Origin: a bacterium
GTDB lineage: Bacteria; Eisenbacteria; RBG-16-71-46; CAIMUX01
DNA: 64,000 nt
Reading direction: 5' to 3'
Assembly (NCBI GenBank): GCA_030431975.1
Contig: JAUIHP010000006.1
Span: 1 to 64,000 of the forward strand
The translations under genes and the position numbers were made by a program. The stretch's first letter is position 1. Every line of letters begins with the position of its first letter. Below, piece by piece: positions 1 to 7,053 of this stretch. Under the pieces are notes generated by a model that saw only the letters and a list, made by a program, of their open reading frames with translations, searched no databases and was not told the DNA's origin.

Positions 1-53
1 GACCCGTTCTCCTCGGCCATCTTGACGAGCGGGACTATCGGATCCACGATCAT
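1..53 (-). CDS. Possible N-terminus of the transposase of the edge IS (partial)
   Basis: On the minus strand an ATG at 53 opens 17 codons to the window edge, reading MIVDPIVPLVKMAEENG. It points away from the IS end at 76-127, as expected for a transposase gene. No domain can be judged from 17 residues and no clear Shine-Dalgarno sequence precedes it, so the assignment rests on position only. Confidence 0.25.
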   Translation of the reverse strand, partial: MIVDPIVPLVKMAEENG

Positions 54-127
54 CTGGGAAGGGACAGACGGAAAAAGTGTCACCCATGTCCCTAGTTCAA
101 AGTGTCACCTATGTCCCCGTTCGTTCA
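1..127. mobile_element. Right end of an insertion sequence extending off the left edge
   Basis: Two copies of the motif AGTGTCACC(C/T)ATGTCC lie at about 76-91 and 100-115. Read from the right, the end begins TGAACGAACGGGGACATAG near 127. Paired subterminal repeats of this GTGTCACC-ATGTCC type are what I know from ends of IS21- and IS481-like elements. The boundary near 127 is inferred because HigB-like coding sequence begins just after it. The rest of the element, and therefore its family, lies outside the window. Confidence 0.5.
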
Positions 128-502
128 TGGAAGGATGGCCATGCCTACGAAGTCGAAATCGCGGACTACCACAGTAGCGGGCGTCGCTTGCCGCGGCGTC
201 GGCCGCCCACGCACCCTGGCGAGATGCTGCTCGAGGAGTTCGTTGTTCCACTTGGGCTAACCCAAACCGAGTTAGCCGCCGCGCTGGGTGTTTCTCATCC
301 GCGATTGAACGAGATCGTCAACCGTCGACGGTCCGTAACTCCGGATACGGCTCTGCGTCTCGCAAGGGTTGTCGGAATGTCTGCCGACTTCTGGCTGGGG
401 TTGCAGCAAGACTGGGATCTTTGGCACGCGATGCAGGGGCCGGGAGCCGATGAGATCCTGAAGCTCAAGCCCCTCGATGGGAAGCCGCGAGATGCCGCCT
501 AA
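77..502 (+). CDS. higA: HigA-family antitoxin with a HigB C-terminal remnant fused in front
   Basis: The C-terminal ~100 residues are a HigA-type antitoxin: the entry motif PPTHPGEMLLEEF, an XRE helix-turn-helix (LTQTELAAALGVSHPRLNEIVN) and the family ending ADFWLGLQQDWDLWHAM. HigA normally neutralises the HigB mRNA interferase and autorepresses the operon. Here the upstream in-frame residues (WKDGHAYEVEIADYH, about 128-176) look like the last residues of HigB, and before them the frame runs into the IS end. The IS therefore seems to have removed most of higB. The open frame begins with GTG at 77, but a TTG at 188 would give a normal-length (~104 aa) HigA. This is the first cassette before attC site 1. 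Confidence 0.8.
   Translation: MSPMSLVQSVTYVPVRSWKDGHAYEVEIADYHSSGRRLPRRRPPTHPGEMLLEEFVVPLGLTQTELAAALGVSHPRLNEIVNRRRSVTPDTALRLARVVGMSADFWLGLQQDWDLWHAMQGPGADEILKLKPLDGKPRDAA
128..178 (+). pseudogene. higB: 3' remnant of a HigB toxin gene
   Basis: The translated segment WKDGHAYEVEIADYH matches the usual C-terminal pattern of HigB/RelE-fold toxins, which end in GHAxDVEIVDYH-like sequences just upstream of higA. Everything 5' of it is IS end sequence. No stop separates it from higA in the same frame. The catalytic core is absent, so no active toxin is expected. Confidence 0.5.
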
Positions 503-607
503 CAAGGCGATGCAGCGGACGGTCCCTCTTGTCACGCCGCTTGGATCAAGCGGCGCGCCAAGCCGCGTTGCGGACCGGTCCGCAGCTGAACCCCAGAGAC
601 GTTAGAT
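497..607 (+). repeat. attC recombination site 1
   Basis: This is a 111-bp site with the inverse core GCCTAAC at 497-503 and the core GTTAGAT at 601-607. Inside, GCAGCGGACGGTCC near the left can pair with the GGACCGGTCCGCAGC segment near 573-586, which gives the folded single-strand attC structure recognised by integron integrases. The right part (CAGCTGAACCCCAGAGACG) is nearly identical in the other sites of this window, the mark of one resident attC family. Confidence 0.85.
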
Positions 608-611
608 CCAC

Positions 612-1040
612 ATGAGAACCTTGGGTACTTTCCTTTTAACGCTTTCCCTCGGCTGCGCCAGCGCTCCAGTGCGAACCGAGAGCATTGAACGATCTCATCG
701 CCCGCCGCCGGCTCCTGTCGAGCCCTGCTCCGAGTTAGATCGAGTTCCCTGGTACGACAATCGGGACATCGACAAGCCTCCGTACCCGATCCACCAGGTC
801 CCCGCTCAATACTCGCAACTGGCACGAGACATGCACCTCGAGGGAATCGTCATGGTCCACATCACGATTGGCAAGGCCGGCCACGTTTGCGATGCCAAGG
901 TTTCGACCTCCAGTGGCTTCCCCTTGCTCGACGACCACGCTGTCGAGGCTGCCGAGAAATGGCGTTTCGAGCCAGCCCTCGTAAAAGGCGAACCGGTCGC
1001 CTGTAGCCTCGTCATCCCGTTCCGGTTTAGCCTGAGCTAG
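612..1040 (+). CDS. TonB C-terminal domain lipoprotein (cassette gene)
   Basis: A 142-residue protein with a lipoprotein signal (LLTLSLGCAS, Cys about residue 15), a Pro-rich stretch, and a TonB C-terminal domain: VPAQYSQLARDMHLEGIVMVHI, then VSTSSGFPLLDDHAVEAAEKWRFEPA, ending in a VPFRF-like strand. TonB C-terminal domains dock outer-membrane transporters in the periplasm, but there is no N-terminal inner-membrane anchor and no ExbBD here. It is more likely a stand-alone TonB-like lipoprotein. It lies between attC site 1 and a half attC site. The start is 5 nt after the attC core, without a Shine-Dalgarno sequence. Confidence 0.75.
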   Translation: MRTLGTFLLTLSLGCASAPVRTESIERSHRPPPAPVEPCSELDRVPWYDNRDIDKPPYPIHQVPAQYSQLARDMHLEGIVMVHITIGKAGHVCDAKVSTSSGFPLLDDHAVEAAEKWRFEPALVKGEPVACSLVIPFRFSLS

Positions 1041-1086
1041 TCACCTTCGGGGTCAGGCCGCTAGCTGAACCCCAGAGACGTTAGCT
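1041..1086 (+). repeat. Half attC site (3' half only)
   Basis: The stretch AGCTGAACCCCAGAGACGTTAGC at 1063-1085 repeats the right half of the neighbouring attC sites almost exactly. The left half with the inverse core is missing; the TonB-like gene ends at 1040 instead. A truncated site should recombine poorly, which would lock this gene to the next cassette. Confidence 0.65.
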
Positions 1087-1140
1087 TACCGCGCGCGGAA
1101 AATTCTTGATCGTATGCATCAGTCGCGCATACTCGTACAT

Positions 1141-1338
1141 ATGAGAACTACACTGAACATCGACGACGACCTTCTCGACGAGGCCGAAAGGCTTACCGGC
1201 GTCTCCGAAAAGACTGCATTGGTCCGCCTTGGACTTGAGGCACTCATCGCCCTCGAAAGCGCAAAGAGACTCGCCGCACTCGGGGGAACTGAGAAGAAAC
1301 TGAAGAAGGCCACGAGAAGGCGGTCCTCCGCAGCATGA
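1141..1338 (+). CDS. vapB: VapB-type antitoxin
   Basis: A 65-residue protein starting MRTTLNIDDDLLDEAERLTG, the standard N-terminus of type II VapB antitoxins (ribbon-helix-helix/MerR-like operator binding, toxin wrapping at the C-terminus). The C-terminal half is basic (KKLKKATRRR). I chose the ATG at 1141 over an upstream one at 1114 because it begins exactly at the family N-terminus. It overlaps the toxin gene by ATGA at 1335-1338, so the pair is translationally coupled. Confidence 0.85.
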   Translation: MRTTLNIDDDLLDEAERLTGVSEKTALVRLGLEALIALESAKRLAALGGTEKKLKKATRRRSSAA

Positions 1339-1703
1339 TTCTTGTCGACTCCTCCGTCTGGGTCGATCACCTCAGCAAGGGTGACAATCACCTTGCCGAC
1401 ATTCTGAATGAAGGAGTCGTCCTCGGGCACGAATTCGTCATTGGCGAACTGGCCTGCGGAAACATCAGAAAGCGAGAAGAGATCCTCTCGCTTCTTGATG
1501 CGCTGCCCAAGGCCAAGCTCGCCTCGCACGAGGAGACCATGATCCTCGTCGAAGACCACAGGCTTCACGGCAAAGCCATCGGCTGGATCGACGCCCATCT
1601 GCTTGCCTCATCTCTTATCTCTCACGCGGCGATCTGGACGAGAGACAAGCGACTTCGTACGCTCGCTTCTCGACTTCGTATCGAGTATGCAGGCGCAAGC
1701 TAA
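1335..1703 (+). CDS. vapC: VapC toxin, PIN-domain RNase
   Basis: A 122-residue PIN-domain protein. The acidic metal-binding residues are visible: Asp in MILVDSSVWVDHL, Glu in VIGELACG, Asp in GWIDAHLLASSL and Asp in TRDKRLR. VapC enzymes cleave RNA, often tRNA, when released from VapB. The VapBC pair forms one cassette bounded on the right by an attC site. Toxin-antitoxin cassettes are typical of sedentary chromosomal integrons, where they are thought to stabilise the array. Confidence 0.9.
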   Translation: MILVDSSVWVDHLSKGDNHLADILNEGVVLGHEFVIGELACGNIRKREEILSLLDALPKAKLASHEETMILVEDHRLHGKAIGWIDAHLLASSLISHAAIWTRDKRLRTLASRLRIEYAGAS

Positions 1704-1808
1704 TAAGGGGTTGCAGCTGACAGTCCCTCTTGTCACGCCGCTTGTTCCAAGCGATGCGCCACCACCCCTCCGGGGTCGGGTCGCAGCTGAACCCCAGAGA
1801 CGCTAGAT
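1698..1808 (+). repeat. attC recombination site 2
   Basis: Starts AGCTAATAAGGGG and ends GCAGCTGAACCCCAGAGACGCTAGAT, with the same internal GTTGCAGCTGACAGTCCCTCT segment as other sites here. The core is degenerate (GCTAGAT instead of GTTAGAT). The ATG of the next gene (1807) sits inside the core. Confidence 0.75.
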
Positions 1809-2349
1809 GACCAAGAAGGCACGAATCACTCAACTGTGGCCTGCACTGCTCCTCGCGCTCGTACCCATTTTGCTGTACTTGATCTTGGTCAACAGGCCCG
1901 GCACTACCCGACCGAGCTTCCCGGTCTATTCACCGCCAGGTCCTGAAGAACCTTTGATCGCGTCCATCACCATTGCGCTCGGTCTATTCCTACTCTGGCG
2001 ATCTCGAATAGCCCTTCCAGTCGGATCCAGGCGAACATCGATCATCGCGACCCCAGTTCTTGCTCTCCTTCTCTGGGGCGCTGAACGCGGAATCAGCCGA
2101 GCCGTCGCCGCCGCGACAAAAGACGTCGGTGGTGTTTCCAAGTCCGGTCTTTCACTCCTCTTCGTGTTCGGCGTCATCTTCCTTCTCGCCGCGCTCTGCC
2201 GATACTCACTCAGCTTGGCGATGGAGCATAGGCCTCATACGACGAACGCCACGGCTCGCCACACACTACAGTTTGCTGCCTTCATGGTCGCTCTCCTAGC
2301 AGCTTGGTTGATGGCATCCACGTTCTACATGATCGGACGATATGGATAG
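1807..2349 (+). CDS. Small multi-pass membrane protein of unknown function
   Basis: A 180-residue protein with about five hydrophobic segments (LWPALLLALVPILLYLILV near the N-terminus, IASITIALGLFLLW, IIATPVLALLLWG, LLFVFGVIFLLAALC and FMVALLAAWLMASTFYMI). I recognise no family. Its start codon overlaps the core of attC site 2, so translation would begin at the recombination joint. No attC separates it from the next gene 16 bp downstream, so the two probably share one cassette. Confidence 0.6.
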   Translation: MTKKARITQLWPALLLALVPILLYLILVNRPGTTRPSFPVYSPPGPEEPLIASITIALGLFLLWRSRIALPVGSRRTSIIATPVLALLLWGAERGISRAVAAATKDVGGVSKSGLSLLFVFGVIFLLAALCRYSLSLAMEHRPHTTNATARHTLQFAAFMVALLAAWLMASTFYMIGRYG

Positions 2350-2364
2350 GGGTTTGCCACCTGC

Positions 2365-2814
2365 ATGACGAGGGTTTTGATCAAACTCGTGCTCTTACTG
2401 TCGCTACTCGGCTGCGCGAACTCCGCTGCTCAGGACGATCTGGCCTATTCCTGGGGAGTCCATCCGTACATTCGCACCGACAAGGACGTCGAAACCATCG
2501 AAGCCTACTCGGCCATTCGAGCGGCAAGCGCTCACCGAAAGACCCCTGATCGCGTCGTTCGGTGGTTCGTGACCTCTACCCTCAAGAAGGATCCTCGTAT
2601 CGTCGATCAACTTCCGCCCTCCCGAGTTCGAGGCTTGAGCCCGCACCTCCACCCAGGTTGGAAAGAAGTTCCCGAAGTACGGTTTCTGTTGCTGAGTGCC
2701 ACCGTAAGTCGTTCGAACGAAGGTTCACGCGGACTGGAGTACCTAATCGATCCGACGACCTGTGAAGTGGTAGTCTGTCGAGAGTTCACTCGACTTGAGT
2801 GCAGGTGGCCATGA
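2365..2814 (+). CDS. Lipoprotein of unknown function (cassette gene)
   Basis: A 149-residue protein with a lipoprotein signal peptide (LVLLLSLLGCANSA, Cys ~17). The body has no domain that I recognise; it contains LHPGWKEVPEVRFLLLSATVSRS and a Cys pair near the end (TTCEVVVCREF). It ends 2 nt before attC site 3, the usual arrangement of a cassette gene. Confidence 0.6.
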   Translation: MTRVLIKLVLLLSLLGCANSAAQDDLAYSWGVHPYIRTDKDVETIEAYSAIRAASAHRKTPDRVVRWFVTSTLKKDPRIVDQLPPSRVRGLSPHLHPGWKEVPEVRFLLLSATVSRSNEGSRGLEYLIDPTTCEVVVCREFTRLECRWP

Positions 2815-2815
2815 G

Positions 2816-2929
2816 ACCCGACAAGGGGCCGCAGCTGACAGCCCCTCTCGTCACGCCGCCTGCATACGTAACCGGCGCGCCGACCCGCTTCGCGGACGGG
2901 GTCGCAGCTGAACCCCTGAGATGTTAGCC
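2816..2929 (+). repeat. attC recombination site 3
   Basis: The inverse core is ACCCGAC at 2816-2822 and the core GTTAGCC at 2923-2929. Internal segments GGGGCCGCAGCTGACAGCCCC and GGACGGGGTCGCAGCTGAACC (about 2898-2914) can pair. The right half differs from site 1 by only a few bases. Confidence 0.8.
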
Positions 2930-2936
2930 ATACACG

Positions 2937-3341
2937 ATGATTGACTGCAGGCTCATACGTTCCAGTTTCGCGGCCATTCTGGTCGTTCTCGTCCTCGCCG
3001 GATGCTCCGCTGCGAACCGATGGAACGGAAGCGGTGACATCGATCAGTTTCTTCGACCCGAGTTCTCCGGAATGCCAGCTCACATTCACACTGCATCCGG
3101 GTCTGTTCGGGGAACTCTGACTGGATTCGATCCCGAAGAACGGGTCATCCATTTTCGAACGCAGACATCCGCATTCGACGGTGGCGAGACTCTCTCCATC
3201 GCCTTCGAAAACGTGATCGACATCTCAGTCTTGGCTCCAGAAACACTCGATCACGGAAAGTCCGCGGTAGCCGTAATTGTTCTCGTTCTCGCCGCAGCCA
3301 TCGCCGATTCTCAAGGTCCGTCCATTGTGGTCCCGTCGTAA
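2937..3341 (+). CDS. Lipoprotein of unknown function (cassette gene)
   Basis: A 134-residue protein with a strong lipobox (ILVVLVLAGCSAANRW). The middle part (ASGSVRGTLTGFDPEERVIHFRT) looks like a short beta domain. A hydrophobic segment, SAVAVIVLVLAAAIA, lies near the C-terminus and could be membrane-inserted. No named family is recognised. It follows attC site 3 by 7 bp and has no Shine-Dalgarno sequence. Confidence 0.6.
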   Translation: MIDCRLIRSSFAAILVVLVLAGCSAANRWNGSGDIDQFLRPEFSGMPAHIHTASGSVRGTLTGFDPEERVIHFRTQTSAFDGGETLSIAFENVIDISVLAPETLDHGKSAVAVIVLVLAAAIADSQGPSIVVPS

Positions 3342-3342
3342 G

Positions 3343-3591
3343 ATGAGCTTGAGCCACAAAGAAGTGCCGACCATCGTCACCGACTTTCCTTCCTCCAACT
3401 TCTGCAATCGGCTAGCCTTTGATTGGCCGGAGTGTGAGCTGTGGCAGACCGACAGCCTATATGTGGTGCTGCGGACTGATGAGTTTCCAAACGGCGAGCT
3501 TCGTGGACAGATAATGTATGACGAGCCAAGACCGATCATCCGTCATTCCTGGGGACAGTCGAAGAGACACTGGCTCCCCCAAACGAACTGA
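3343..3591 (+). pseudogene. C-terminal fragment of a CHRD-domain secreted protein
   Basis: An 82-residue frame without signal peptide. The segment CELWQTDSLYVVLRTDEFPNG followed by ELRGQI aligns by eye with the end of the CHRD domain encoded at 9112 (CALLSDGRLGFVITTSHFPLG followed by EVRGQF). It then ends with the SWG tail PIIRHSWGQSK. The N-terminal half of the domain is missing, so this is probably a 5'-truncated copy. It begins 2 nt after the preceding stop codon. Confidence 0.5.
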
Positions 3592-3640
3592 TCGTTTTCA
3601 TAGCCAGGCGAAGCGGCGGCTCCCAGAGCTGGCCTACTGA

Positions 3641-3747
3641 ATTCCGGCGTTGTGGCTGGCCGTAGGTTGCGGGTCAGATGTCTCCTCCGTGTCCGAGGCC
3701 GAAACAAAGGCAACTGGGTTCGAGCGGTTGAGCGTTCAAGAGTCGAC
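3641..3747 (+). pseudogene. 5' part of a cassette gene split by IS21
   Basis: The frame is open from 3641 and reads through LWLAVGCGSDVSSVSEAETK to the target duplication GTCGAC. Removing the IS and one copy of the duplication joins it in frame to 6156 onward (SVQE then STSLQQQSPGITVF). LAVGC resembles a lipobox, but only about six residues precede it, so the true start is unclear or lost. Confidence 0.6.
3742..3747. repeat. Target-site duplication GTCGAC, left copy
   Basis: GTCGAC directly precedes the left IS terminus TGACTAGCGACAA. The identical hexamer follows the right terminus at 6150-6155. Direct repeats of 4-8 bp are the norm for IS21-family insertion. Confidence 0.85.
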
Positions 3748-3799
3748 TGACTAGCGACAACTACTTTTCCTTCGAACGACAACTATTCTTCCCTTCGTT

Positions 3800-4573
3800 C
3801 TAGGTCGACTTCTCCGAGATCTTCTTCGTGCTTTCCGACTTTTCCAGCCTGTAGCTGGGCAGGTTCAGTTCCAGGATGACGCTGTGGTGCACGAGCCGGT
3901 CGATAGCTGCAGCCGTGGTCATCGGATCCTTGAAGATGGACTCCCACTTCGAGAACGGGAGGTTGCTCGTGAGAAGGACGCTACCCCTTTCGTAGCGATC
4001 GGCGAGCAGCGAGAAGAGGACTTCCATCTCCTCCCGGCTCTGCTGGACGTATCCGATGTCGTCGATGATCACCGCATCGAACTTGCTCAGTTTCTTCAGG
4101 AGTCGGGCCAGCTTGAGATCCCGTTTCGCGATGAGCAGATCCTGGACCAGGGTCGCACACGGTGTGAACAAGACACGTCGTCCCCGCTGGATCAGCTCGT
4201 GCCCGAGGGCGGCGAGTAGGTGGGTCTTTCCGGATCCTGGGTTCCCGAAGGCGAGGACGTTCTCGCATCGATCAAGGAAGCTACCCTCCAGGAGTGTCCG
4301 GTACGGTGCGACGACTTTCCTCGGAAGTCGCTTCAGGTCGAACGACTCCAGGGTCTTCTCCATGGGAAGCCGAGACTCTCGGAGAAGACGCGCGATACGG
4401 TTCTGCGTTCGGACCTCGACCTCACGTTCGGTCAGCTCGAGAAGGTAGTGTTCATAACTGAGCGACTCCTTGGCCGCCCGTACGGCTTCAGACTCGAAGC
4501 TTTCCCGGATCGTGGGAAGATGCAGCGTACGGAGGTTCCGAACGAGGCGATCGTTGAGTTCGACCGTCTTCAT
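3800..4573 (-). CDS. istB: IS21-family helper ATPase IstB
   Basis: A 257-residue AAA+ ATPase with Walker A GNPGSGKTH, Walker B AVIIDDIGYV and sensor-1 VLLTSNLPF. IstB forms DNA-wrapping oligomers that select the target and activate the IstA transposase. It begins in an ATGA overlap with the istA stop at 4570-4573, the usual coupling for this family. The length matches typical IstB (about 250-265 aa). Confidence 0.95.
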   Translation of the reverse strand: MKTVELNDRLVRNLRTLHLPTIRESFESEAVRAAKESLSYEHYLLELTEREVEVRTQNRIARLLRESRLPMEKTLESFDLKRLPRKVVAPYRTLLEGSFLDRCENVLAFGNPGSGKTHLLAALGHELIQRGRRVLFTPCATLVQDLLIAKRDLKLARLLKKLSKFDAVIIDDIGYVQQSREEMEVLFSLLADRYERGSVLLTSNLPFSKWESIFKDPMTTAAAIDRLVHHSVILELNLPSYRLEKSESTKKISEKST

Positions 4574-6048
4574 ACGGTCTCCTCCACACTCGCGAGAAGC
4601 TGGTCATACAGTGCCAGATCGACCGCATCGACCTTGACGTCCGTAACGGAACCGCCGGAGTTTCGGCCGAGCTTGCTTTCAACGGTGGCCTTCTCGATCT
4701 CCCCGCCGCCGTCGATGAGCTGGCGGAGAGCCTCATCGACAGCATCCTCGTTGACTTTGGCCGCCAGCTCCAGGATCTGCAGATAACTGCGTGACGCCGT
4801 TGCCGGACTTCGCTCCACCAGATGATCGTAGGCCATGCGGAACCGACTCGTCGGGAAGAGGGCATCCCGATACAGGTAGTTCTCGAACGCGCCCGGCTTG
4901 CGAACCAGCCAGTCCATCATGTGGCGATAGTCGATCCGGTGCTTCTTACGACCACGAAGGCGCGGAAAGCCATCGACCCGCCGTTGCCCGTACCAGATCT
5001 CCAGATCCTCCGGGCCCACCTTGACGACAACCTGCTCGCCGATCAGACGACTGTGAACGGAGTACACATTCTCGAGGACTCGGATTGTACTTCCGGGACC
5101 GACACGGACCGTCAGGTTCTTGCGGGCCTCGAGGCGATGGGCGGGCAGAGGACACAACACGGCTCGTTCTTCTTCGAAGCGCTTACATCGACCTGCGTTC
5201 CGGGCCGAGAAGATGGAGCGAAGGAAGCCTTCGTACTCAGTCCGGTCTTCGAAGTCCCGACTGCCGCGGAGGAGAAGGGCCTGTTCGATCGCTCGCTTCA
5301 GGCCATCGTGGCTCTTTTCGATGTCTCCGTTCTCATGTGCGCTTTGCGGGTTCGTTCTCTCACCTTCGAGTCCGTAATGACAGAGAAGGTCCTGATAACG
5401 ATCGGTGAACTCGTTCTTGTCCGGGACTCGGTGGACCGCTGACGAGAGACGATCCGTGCGATGGGAACGAGGTGTGCCGCCGGCTTCCCAAAGCGCGTCC
5501 TGAAGTCCCTGGCTCAGGCTTTCGAAGCTCTCCGAGAAGCAGATCGTTCCCGTCTCCCAGTTCGAGTAGGTCAGGACGAAGTGATAGAGCAAGTGCTCGA
5601 ACGGCTGGCCGGCGATCGTGATGCCAAGTGAGCTCATGTGGGTGAAGTCGGAAGCCGACAACACTCCCGGGTGATGGATCTGTGGGAAGTAGACTTCGCG
5701 CGCCGGGCCTTCCGTCGCCCGCCAGTTCTTCACCTTGCGCTGGAAGGTGCGCAGCTGACCATCAGAGAAGCGTCCCGGGTGCTCACGCTGCAGCGCCTCG
5801 AACAACGTCTTGGCCTCCAAGCCGGGAGCAACCTCAAGAAACTCCGCCGCCCAGGGCCAGACCTCCTCAAACGGATCCGGCCGCGTTCGCCAGGTCCGAT
5901 CGGGCGTCAACTCGCTCGGAAGCTTCCCCGATCGCAGGTATTTCCGGGCCGTCTTCTCGTCCATCCCTGTCTTCAGCGACGCCAACGACAACTTCATCCC
6001 TCTCTCCATCAGGTTCCTCAGTTTCTTCACCTGTCGATCCGTCACCAT
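4570..6048 (-). CDS. istA: IS21-family transposase IstA
   Basis: A 492-residue transposase. The N-terminal helix-turn-helix (LSLASLKTGMDEKTARKYL) binds the IS ends. The RNase H-like catalytic core shows the DDE residues: Asp in LSASDFTHM, Asp in RSHRTDRLS and Glu in AHENGDIEKSH. The reading frame is uninterrupted and of normal length, so the element is probably still active. It starts about 100 bp inside the right terminus. Confidence 0.95.
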   Translation of the reverse strand: MVTDRQVKKLRNLMERGMKLSLASLKTGMDEKTARKYLRSGKLPSELTPDRTWRTRPDPFEEVWPWAAEFLEVAPGLEAKTLFEALQREHPGRFSDGQLRTFQRKVKNWRATEGPAREVYFPQIHHPGVLSASDFTHMSSLGITIAGQPFEHLLYHFVLTYSNWETGTICFSESFESLSQGLQDALWEAGGTPRSHRTDRLSSAVHRVPDKNEFTDRYQDLLCHYGLEGERTNPQSAHENGDIEKSHDGLKRAIEQALLLRGSRDFEDRTEYEGFLRSIFSARNAGRCKRFEEERAVLCPLPAHRLEARKNLTVRVGPGSTIRVLENVYSVHSRLIGEQVVVKVGPEDLEIWYGQRRVDGFPRLRGRKKHRIDYRHMMDWLVRKPGAFENYLYRDALFPTSRFRMAYDHLVERSPATASRSYLQILELAAKVNEDAVDEALRQLIDGGGEIEKATVESKLGRNSGGSVTDVKVDAVDLALYDQLLASVEETV

Positions 6049-6149
6049 GGCGCCAAGTCCCTCCCAAAGAGGAACTTGCGACGGTGACCGCCACAGGAAA
6101 ACCGGGAATTCTAGTTGTCGTTGCCGGGAGTTCTAATTGTCGCTGATCA

Positions 6150-6155
6150 GTCGAC
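6150..6155. repeat. Target-site duplication GTCGAC, right copy
   Basis: Right-hand copy of the hexamer at 3742-3747, directly outside the IS terminus ending CTGATCA. Confidence 0.85.
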
Positions 6156-6603
6156 CAGCCTTCAGCAGCAATCACCCGGTATCACTGTCTTTCGATCCCT
6201 ACAAGAATGGGAGGCGTTCTGGACAACGAACTCGGAGCTGCCGTTACCCGAAGCTGATTGGGACGAGGAGTTCGTCATCGCACTTTTCTGGCCCATACAG
6301 TCGGGCTGCTCGGATGTGGCCCAAGCTGTCACCGCGGTTCGGCACTTGGACACTCACCTTCAGGTCGTAGTTGGACCGCTGCCTCACCTAGGTGATTGCA
6401 GGGCTCTACAATCACCGAGGGAATTGTTGCGAACCCAGCGCCGGGAGGGTCCAGTCCAGTTTGTGGGTTTTGGCGTCGGAGAGATCTTCGAGTCGTCTGA
6501 CAAGGGGTCGCCGCAGACAGCCCCTCTTGTCACGCGGCTTGTTCCAAGCGTCGCATCAAGCCCCTATGGGGCCGGGTCTACAACCGATCGCCGGAGACGT
6601 TAG
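6156..6603 (+). pseudogene. 3' part of the IS-split cassette gene
   Basis: The frame continues STSLQQQSPGITVFRSLQEW, EAFWTTNSELPLPEADWDEEF and IALFWPIQSGCSDVAQAV, then GDCRALQSPRELLRTQRREG and PVQFVGFGVGE. The pattern (residue capture of a query load, a WDEEFVIALF strand, a final GDCRA...PVxFVG strand) suggests a small beta-rich protein. I do not recognise a named domain. It reads into attC site 4, and its stop codon TAG lies within the attC core at 6601-6603. An open frame with an ATG at 6115 is an artefact of IS end sequence. Confidence 0.6.
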
Positions 6604-6605
6604 AG
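6495..6605 (+). repeat. attC recombination site 4
   Basis: The inverse core GTCTGAC lies at 6495-6501 and the core GTTAGAG at 6599-6605. The left half (ACAAGGGGTCGCCGCAGACAG then CCCCTCTTGTCACGCGGCTTG) clearly belongs to the same family as sites 1-3. The right half is more diverged (CCGATCGCCGGAGACGTTAG). Confidence 0.75.
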
Positions 6606-6609
6606 AGAC

Positions 6610-7053
6610 ATGTCGCGCCTAGAAGTCATCGTCGTCCTGGTCCTGCTTCTGTCCACGGCTGGAGCGAGGGCTTCCGAGCTTCGATTTGTCGAAGTCGAGA
6701 TAGTGGAGGCCGCGACAGGCGTGCCGCTCCCCCGTGGCGGAGTCGTTCTCGACAACGTCATTCACACCCCGCTGGAAGACCACCGCTTCCGCGTTCCCCT
6801 CCTTTCCGATCAAACCGTCGAGGTGGGGATCGTGCACCTAGGCTACCTGAACCAGACGGTCATGATCCCTCCTGGTACCGACACTATCGTGGTCGCGCTG
6901 CGCCCTCACCCGGAGGATCCTTTCCTGCTGCACGACAGGCATAGTAGACTCAGATGGGCGTCAGAGCCCGATTTGCCGATCATGGATACCCCGATTGAAC
7001 GCGTTCCGGCACGTCGCGAAATGGAATGCTCCCTGACACGGCGATGCAGCTGA
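6610..7053 (+). CDS. Secreted protein, paralogue of the 11222 gene
   Basis: A 147-residue protein with a signal peptide (VIVVLVLLLSTAGARASE). The domain begins LRFVEVEIVEAATGVPLPRGG, the pattern of a carboxypeptidase-regulatory-like beta domain. The protein encoded at 11222 starts its mature part with the similar LQFVEIVLVEHATGQPLSEGS and shares the later HxGF/HLGY and VVxxRP features. It follows attC site 4 by 4 bp. Its stop codon lies inside what looks like the left part of an attC site (7031-7060). Confidence 0.65.
   Translation: MSRLEVIVVLVLLLSTAGARASELRFVEVEIVEAATGVPLPRGGVVLDNVIHTPLEDHRFRVPLLSDQTVEVGIVHLGYLNQTVMIPPGTDTIVVALRPHPEDPFLLHDRHSRLRWASEPDLPIMDTPIERVPARREMECSLTRRCS

Larger units (their letters stand above)
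3748..6149 (-). mobile_element. Complete IS21-family insertion sequence
   Basis: A 2402-bp element bounded by imperfect inverted ends: TGACTAGCGACAACTA on the left and, read inward from the right, TGATCAGCGACAATTA. Each end carries a second inner copy (ACGACAACTA) about 20 bp further in, as in IS21 multiple terminal repeats. It encodes istA then istB on the minus strand. The exact hexamer duplication and intact genes suggest a fairly recent insertion into a cassette gene. Confidence 0.92.

Noticed and set aside
6115-6603. Intact 162-residue gene starting at 6115
   Set aside because: The first ~12 codons lie inside the IS terminus; the natural upstream part is found at 3641-3747 on the other side of the IS.
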